64,000 bases of DNA from the NCBI GenBank assembly GCA_964036315.1, contig OZ038478.1, positions 144,744,057-144,808,056 on the forward strand, written 5' to 3'. Positions 57,720 to 64,000 of this stretch are shown piece by piece. Positions within the stretch are counted from its first letter, which is position 1. Every line of letters starts with the position of its first letter. Made by a program: the position numbers and the translations under genes. A model generated the notes under the pieces. The model worked only from the letters and a program-made list of their open reading frames with translations. It had not been told where the DNA came from and made no database searches. The DNA comes from Acanthosepion esculentum (taxonomy: Eukaryota > Mollusca > Cephalopoda > Sepiida > Sepiidae).

Positions 57720-58410
57720 GAAGTGGCTTGTTTGTTTATTCAATTATTTATTTGTTTATTTGGGTTAATTTATTTGTTTTTCGTTTTGTATTATTTATTC
57801 TTTTCGGTTTTTGATGTTTTATTAACGTAGAAAAAAGATTTGAGGAGAGATTTGCCTAGCTCGCTCATTTAAGAGTCTTGGTCTGGGAAAATAATTCAGG
57901 CTATTTATTCGTTCAATCATTACATTGCTTACTTTACTTATTTATTGTGATTGATTATTTTAACTTGTTTTTTATGTATTTTTTATTTATTCTATTTCGT
58001 CTATTCTAACGGGAGTTGTTTGTTAATTTGTTTATTTTTTGTTTGGATTAATTTTGTTTACTTGTTTTTATATTAGTTTGTTTATTTCCATTTATTCATT
58101 TCAGTTTTCGATTTTTAGGTAACATTGTAAAAATTTGTGTCTGCATTTTGGGATGAGCTCAGATCGTTTATTTAGTAAATATTTTTGTCTGGGAAGGTTA
58201 AAAGAGCTATTTTCCTACAAGCAAATTTTGCAGGTTTTTCATTGATTGTTGTAGGCTGATGATCTTTTCCTTATTTTCCATATTTTTGTTGTGATTTATG
58301 TTTTGTTTTTAATTTCCCAGACATATTTGGAAAGCATTGTGCTGTTCGCGTATTTACTATTTGCGAAAGATGTTTTGCGTGCAAAATTTCTTTGTTTCCA
58401 GTGTTTTTCA
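57720..58410. repeat. dispersed T-rich repeat E, copy 2
   Basis: Matches 8100-8620. It also contains an internal imperfect duplication: TTGGTCTGGGAAAATAATTC near 57890 and TTGTCTGGGAAGGTTAAAAG near 58184, each preceded by an AACGTAG or AACATTG-AAAA block. Confidence 0.6.
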
Positions 58411-58440
58411 GTTACTCCTATGTATACATTTTCTTCATTA

Positions 58441-58509
<69 letters not shown>
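58441..58509. repeat. (TA)n microsatellite
   Basis: Uninterrupted AT repeat. Confidence 0.97.
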
Positions 58510-58511
<2 letters not shown>

Positions 58512-58837
58512 TCGTCATTTCTAGACGTATGAGTGTTCAAGAGGTCAGCTCTTAGAACGGAACAGCCAGACTACCTGCATATACAATATGATTATTGTGA
58601 TGGATATTTGTGTAGAACAAATCACACTTTTTGGAAGATCTAAATAGAGAATATATATATTGTGGACTGTCCATCTCTTCTCAATGTATGATAAATGAAA
58701 TATATTTAGGCATATTATATGTTATATTATATATCAAATATAGTATATTTAGGGAACAAGACCACTTTAAACATGTTTGGTTGAATAATATTGGCATGTT
58801 CTGGCTATTCAATTTCGACCCTTCAGTATATATATAT

Positions 58838-58945
58838 GTCTATATTTCTGAGATGAGGTATTATGTACACTATTTATATTATTCAGACTATTTTCCTCGT
58901 CTTTGTTGCCATATTTATCACAATGTTTAGGCCGTTGTAAACTCC
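58838..58945 (-). mobile_element. PLE-tail dispersed repeat, copy 6 (3' part, degenerate)
   Basis: Starts TCTATATTTCTGAGATGAG like copy 4 and ends within the hairpin module, whose distal arm is mutated (GGCCTAAAC in place of GGCCGAAAC on the minus strand). Confidence 0.7.
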
Positions 58946-58964
58946 GACATTCTGCACTCATAAA

Positions 58965-59240
58965 AGAGAAAATATTTCACTCAGAAGGAAAATCCTCGAG
59001 TGTGCGGTCATCAAATATTATCCAAATAGTAATCTACGCCCAAGTTTTTTCCCCCAATATCACCTTTCCTAACAGAATCATTTCCTTCCCAAGCCAACGC
59101 ACAAAACAAATATATCAAGAAATGAAAAGAAAATGGTTGAATCCATCAACAAAATACAATGGATCTGTTTATATTTCAACAACTGCAACAATTAAAATAA
59201 ATAACATTTTCATCTCAAATAAAACATAATGACATAATCA
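58965..59240 (+). repeat. dispersed repeat C, copy 2
   Basis: Partner of 33405-33640 (TAATCTACGCCCAAG, CACCTTTCCTAACAGAATCA, GAAAAGAAAATGGTTG). Lies next to a PLE tail, as copy 1 does within about 600 bp. Confidence 0.7.
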
Positions 59241-59468
59241 AGATGTTGATCTTCTACAATAATTAAAAAAAGAAATGAGGCCCCCATCATTAAAATAAAG
59301 ACCAATAATATTTACTGGACTTGAGAACCTATTTTCTTAAAAAAGTTATGAGAAAAATATTATAAAAAACAACCGACTGTATAACTGCCTGGCCGGTCAA
59401 TGGAGGTTAATTATTATGAAACTGCGACGGTTACATTACTATTAGATGTAGGCTTAGATATTAATTCA

Positions 59469-59470
<2 letters not shown>

Positions 59471-59547
<77 letters not shown>

Positions 59548-59550
59548 ATG
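59471..59550. repeat. (TA)n then (TG)n microsatellite
   Basis: AT dinucleotides to about 59529, followed by GT dinucleotides. Confidence 0.96.
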
Positions 59551-60018
59551 TGTATAAAGTTATAGCCTATGCCTGTTTGTTATCGAACTCATCCTAGAGT
59601 TTGGCAGATAGACCCACATAACCATATATATTTCGAAACTACATTACCTAGAATGCTTGGATAAGCATATTTCATTTTGACCATATTTCTCTTTGATTTA
59701 AATTAAATTTAAATTTGAATAAGGGAATGACTCCTATATGTAGAAGGTGAATGGAGGTCACATTGACTAGATCATTAAGTAATAATGAAATGCATTATTA
59801 TTCTACACAAATTTTAACAATGATTTAGAATCAGTCATCAATTTCTTACTAGAATGTGTGACATGATATATCTATATATACATGCGTGTGTGTGTTTATT
59901 TATTTACCACACAATGTATGCGTAATCATATATATATACACAAATATATATCCATAAAAATAGACACGCACACATAGACACATACACACATATTTGTGTT
60001 TGTGTCAGCGTGTTTGCA
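59551..60018. other. spacer, nothing recognised
   Basis: No gene seen. Confidence 0.4.

Positions 60019-60087
<69 letters not shown>
60019..60087. repeat. (TA)n microsatellite
   Basis: Uninterrupted AT repeat. Confidence 0.97.
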
Positions 60088-60090
<3 letters not shown>

Positions 60091-60659
60091 TGAATATACA
60101 TAATATCCAACACCGTTAGCACCACTCGGAGTTTCATTCAATCTTGCAATCTTCAGGTGCGAGGCATATTCTGACCGTTATAGATTTCGAGTTCTCGCCG
60201 TGATGATTCAAAATTATGTTAAGAGTTAGGTTGTTTATTTAAATATTATTGCCTAAAATATTAGAATTAATTATTTATAATTTACATCATTTAAATCCTT
60301 AAATTGGAAAGGCGTGGAATTAAAAAACAAATCATATTTAAATTTAAAGTTAATTAAACAAGCTGTCAAGGGAGATAACTCTCTTTTTGTATAAAGAAAT
60401 TGTTATAACAAGATAAACTAATATTCAGGTTATAATTATAAGTGTGTAAATATAAATATAATAGGTCGTGACTATATATCTAATATGTTTGGAACCAAGT
60501 CTTGTACTTATAATATGAAAATATATAAATTAATCGAGTACAGTAATATGGGAATATATGTGTGTATAGGTATTTAAGAAATGCTATTAATGATGCGTTC
60601 TATGTATCTTAGTGGTCGTTGCATAGTATATTAATATTTGTAAAATCTATTTTGTAATC

Positions 60660-62345
60660 TCTTTCAATCGTTGTCATTGTGTTTGAGCAGGTGCTTGGTC
60701 ATATGGATGCATGCGGACATCAATTCTGATCTCGTGTTCATCAAATAAGGTCATTTAAGTGTTTTCATATAATAAGCTTCTCCAACAAACACAAGTTACA
60801 TCTGTCTCCCTTTCCATTGTATGCTTTAGCTTTCACGATTGTCTCCCAGGTAATGGGTGGGTTCTCATAGTTGTTTTTTAACCGCCAAACATACTTTAAA
60901 AGTTTTGTGATGTGTTTGTATTTGATATTGCTCAGTGTCATTTTGTGGTGGCAAAAACGCGATTCCAGCTGTTCTCGGTGGATCCAATGTAATATTTAAC
61001 ATTGTCTGGACTGTTCCTAGCTCTGTAGATTATACCGTCAGTCATATACTTGCCGTTTAATGAGCAGGTTACGTTTTTATGGCAGTTGCATTGTCTTTTA
61101 GTTATTATTTAATGTTTTGTTTGAATACTTGCATAATACATTATTGTTATGTTGGGATATATAATTATCTATGTTTTGTTTTGTACTATAGCTTACCTTA
61201 ATATTACTTTTTGTCGAACGTCTATTTTAGTGTTGAGAATAACTAAAGTACTTGTGAATTTAATTCAGTTAAATCCGACCTAGATTGGTTTGGCATTGCT
61301 GTGCTATGGCTGGTTGAACCATTTAATGTTACGCTTGCGTTGTTTTAGCATACGTTTATTTTTGTTGTTATTTCTTTCTACATACTCCAATTTCACATTA
61401 TCGTTGCTGCGTTCTAACGCTTTGTTATATCTAGCTTTATTATCGTCGAATATTTCTTTGTTACTGGAGTTGGTCAATAATCTATATTGTACCGATTTAT
61501 TCAAATTGTCAAGTATTCTTTATTATGCTTGTTTGACCTTCTGTCGACGCACCTGTCGTTGTATGAATCCTTAGTTTATAGTTGTACATGCCTTTCCACA
61601 AGTCAAATGTAACGTCTAGGAAAATAATCACTTTCGCGTTGGTGAAAACGTTTAGTTTATGCTCCTTAAAGAATTTAGTTAAGTCCTTCCTCATCCGATC
61701 TGCTTGCCTTGGTCTTAGTTTACGAAGGAGGTTTATAACATCGATTTGTATATACTGTTTTTATTTTATATCAGAGATAAGTCTGTCTCCATATTAACAA
61801 TATCCCAACAAGTTCACAGGGCCCCGCAGAATCATGTGCTCCCATGACAACGCATATCTATTGGTTATCTTTCTAAGTCTATAGTGTTCCGTCGTGGTAT
61901 AAAATCGGTTCCCGTGCCTCTCTCATGTTATTTGCTCCTTGGTCGGAGATATGGCAGTAGCTCTTTGCTAACTTAATAGCGGCCGTCAGCAGATCTTCCG
62001 TGCTGGATGAGTAGAAGCCGCAGATATCGACCTGTAAAAATATGCATTCGTCTTTTTTTAGTACACTTACACGCTCTTTCCATAATGGTTTTCCTGATAA
62101 TTTTGTTTTAGGATGAGTTGAGCAGTCGGTATTGGGATTATTTAGAAAATTCTCTCTGTGGATTTTAATCGTGACGAAAGCCTGTTGCTTGTATAGTTTT
62201 GTGATTCTATCGTCTATTTTAATTTCAGTCGTTAGAGCTTTGACATCATGGTTTATAGCTTTTTTTCCAGTTGTGATGTGCTTTTCTTTATAGAATTTAC
62301 ATATTTCTGTAGTGATGACTTTGTGGTATGATTCTGCCTTGATAT
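60660..62345 (-). pseudogene. Penelope-like element relic, RT to GIY-YIG
   Basis: On the minus strand from 62345: AFVTIKIHRENFLNNPNTDC (near 62170), then IFLQVDICGFYSSSTEDLL (motif A, near 62030) and AIKLAKSYCHISDQGANNM. A gap or degenerate stretch replaces motif C. Next are VIIFLDVTFDLWKGMYNY (61620), RYNKALERSNDNVKLEY and KRKRNIKWFNQP (61310). Further downstream come SLNGKYMTDGIIYRA, a YIGST-like GIY-YIG core near 61000 and RCNLCLLEKLII near 60790. This order fits a PLE lineage with a long linker before GIY-YIG. Many stops; divergent from the 62.6-63.85 kb relic. Confidence 0.75.
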
Positions 62346-62559
62346 AATAGTAGTTAACAGTCTATTAAAACTGCCTAGACGTTTGTACATTTACAATTCT
62401 AATATTTTTAAAATAATAAAAATATTTTTATAAATCATTTTACCGTAATACATAAAGCATCTAAAAAAACACAGATAAATCTCTGTCTACCAATAGCTAA
62501 AATAATAAACATCTGCGTCACATCACCTATCAATGTCATTTCAAATTTAATAACAATTT

Positions 62560-63850
62560 TTATAAACAAAAGAAAACTTCTCTCAGGAAGAGATAGATTG
62601 TATCTTTATAGAATTTATCAAAATATTTTACCTAAACAATCAACTGACTTCCGATATATTGATAATGCTCTATTAATACTAACGTACTGGATCTTGTGGA
62701 TAAACCAAACAAAGTCGAACATATAATATAATTTACATACGAAATGAAAGAAAACAATACTTTACATTTTTAGAGTTCCTGTTACACCGAGTTGACACCA
62801 GCCTAAAACTAAGTGTTCACCGAAAATCAGCTAATAAAATGACTTAATAAACGTATATTCTCATCATAGTAATAAAATCCGTATTAACCATTGGATCCCA
62901 CTTCAGAGCACTCAGAATTTGCAGCCCTCAATATTTACACGAAGAGGAGAAATATATTGACAAAATCCTTTAAATCCCTTAATTATCCTATTTCATATTC
63001 AAAATTCACATAAAATATTCCACAATAGAAAAGCTGTACTTCCTGACAAATCCAACGAATCAAAAAAAATTATATTATTCTATCCACTACCAGAAGTATA
63101 ACTGAAACGATTTTTTCTAAACTCAGCACAGAATTTGTGAAAACTATATTTAAAACAATAAAATATTTAATCAATACAAAACAAAACATCATGTCCAAAC
63201 TTGAAGGAGGAATTTACTCTATCAACTGCAAGTATTGCCAGAAAGAATATATTGGAAAAAGCTAAAGGATTTTAAGCAAAAGACTATATAAAAAGAAAAA
63301 TGTAACGAAAATGAACACATTGTTTACATAAAAAGTGCGACTCTAATTAATAGAGAGATAATTAGTGAGGACGAAAATGTCTACAAAATTGGTTTAATCG
63401 CTAATTCAGCTATAGTAAATTGCATGCAGGTTCTTACAAAGTATCACCATTCTTGGTAGATTTTCCGTTATCACAATGCGGGATATTTAAACATTTTTTA
63501 AAAAACAAATTGAAACTACCACCGTCTCTCATTCATGTACATTTGAAGTGACAAAAACGTCAACAACACCAGTCCGAAGGAATCCTAACGGATGAAATCC
63601 GTCAGAAACAAACTTGCCATTTTTATAACAATTTGCTAAATACTGTTCTTGATATATATATAATTATCTAATATCATACTGTTGACAGGGAAAAACCACC
63701 AAATTATTAAAGAATTAAAAAAATCTCTTAACATCGGCCAACTCATTTAGAAACCAAAAAGGTTTCTTGCTGAAATGCGTTGATGAAAAAATTATCCCAG
63801 GATTCATATACAAAATACTTAGTACATAATATTTTCCAACATGCGAATTC
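62560..63850 (+). pseudogene. Penelope-like element relic, RT motif C to GIY-YIG
   Basis: Plus strand: FRYIDNALLI near 62656-62685 (RT motif C, YxDD reduced to YIDN). Then post-RT text with FRVPVTPS (near 62770), a KCSPKIS-like stretch and INHWIPLQSTQNLQP. The GIY-YIG core GIYSINCKYCQKEYIGKS is at about 63213-63267, followed by ILSKRLYKKK. Near 63750 an AGAAACC-AAAAA-GGTTTCT hairpin precedes CTGAAATGCG, reminiscent of other PLE 3' ends. Stops and frameshifts throughout. It runs divergently from the neighbouring PLE relic at 60660-62345. Confidence 0.72.
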
Positions 63851-63869
63851 CTAAAAGCATTCTGTCGAA

Positions 63870-63901
63870 TATCTATCTATCTATCTATCTATATCTATAT
63901 A

Positions 63902-64000
<99 letters not shown>
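63870..64000. repeat. (TATC)n, (CT)n and (TA)n compound microsatellite
   Basis: Tetranucleotide, CT and TA tracts in succession, cut by the window edge. Confidence 0.96.

Overview
This window looks like intergenic or intronic DNA of an animal, most likely a cephalopod mollusc of the octopus type. The reasons are long AT-rich stretches, many (TA)n arrays, no bacterial gene organisation, and a dense mix of Penelope-like elements (PLEs), Ty3/gypsy elements, several LINE lineages, Tc1/mariner relics and tRNA-related repeats. The species call rests on my recollection of octopus repeat families and was not checked by a search. I recognise no host protein-coding gene; every convincing reading frame belongs to a mobile element.

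Layout. 1-2.5 kb: minus-strand gypsy relic (RT, RNase H, integrase) whose leader joins pol directly, so gag and protease are lost. 3.2-4.7 kb: a PLE tail on the minus strand, head to head with a plus-strand PLE RT. 6.1-7.5 kb: gypsy gag, protease and the first part of RT. 7.7-9 kb: a DDE transposase fossil and PLE-like debris. 9.9-11.1 kb: two LINE RT fragments in opposite orientation. 11.5-12.3 kb: PLE GIY-YIG endonuclease and tail. 14.2-14.9 kb: a duplicated block with a 30-bp minisatellite. 15.4-16.1 kb: LINE 3' end. 17.4-19.4 kb: a satellite of about 178 bp per unit. 20.05-24.80 kb: a near-complete gypsy element with both 305-bp LTRs, broken by stops and frameshifts. 24.8-28.8 kb: nothing recognised. 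28.8-29.6 kb: LINE endonuclease domain. 31-34.7 kb: dispersed repeats and a PLE tail. 34.9 kb: mariner N-terminus. 36-37.9 kb: gypsy relic. 39.57-44.53 kb: an apparently intact R2/NeSL/Hero-type retrotransposon. 46-64 kb: repeats, LINE fragments, a deleted Tc1 element, a mariner relic, more PLE tails, and a divergent pair of PLE relics.

The most notable object is the 1087-residue intact retrotransposon ORF at 40757-44020 (minus). It has an N-terminal zinc finger, an RT with YMDD, a CCHC motif and a restriction-like endonuclease. It lies between two nearly identical direct repeats of about 263 bp, each next to an A-run. That LTR-like arrangement is unusual for this class. Second is a dispersed unit of about 515 bp derived from the PLE tail, seen complete or partial six times. 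It carries tRNA-like A and B boxes and a hairpin with the CUGANGA...GAAA layout of a hammerhead core. Third is a 178-bp satellite that appears to have captured the 3' end of a LINE.
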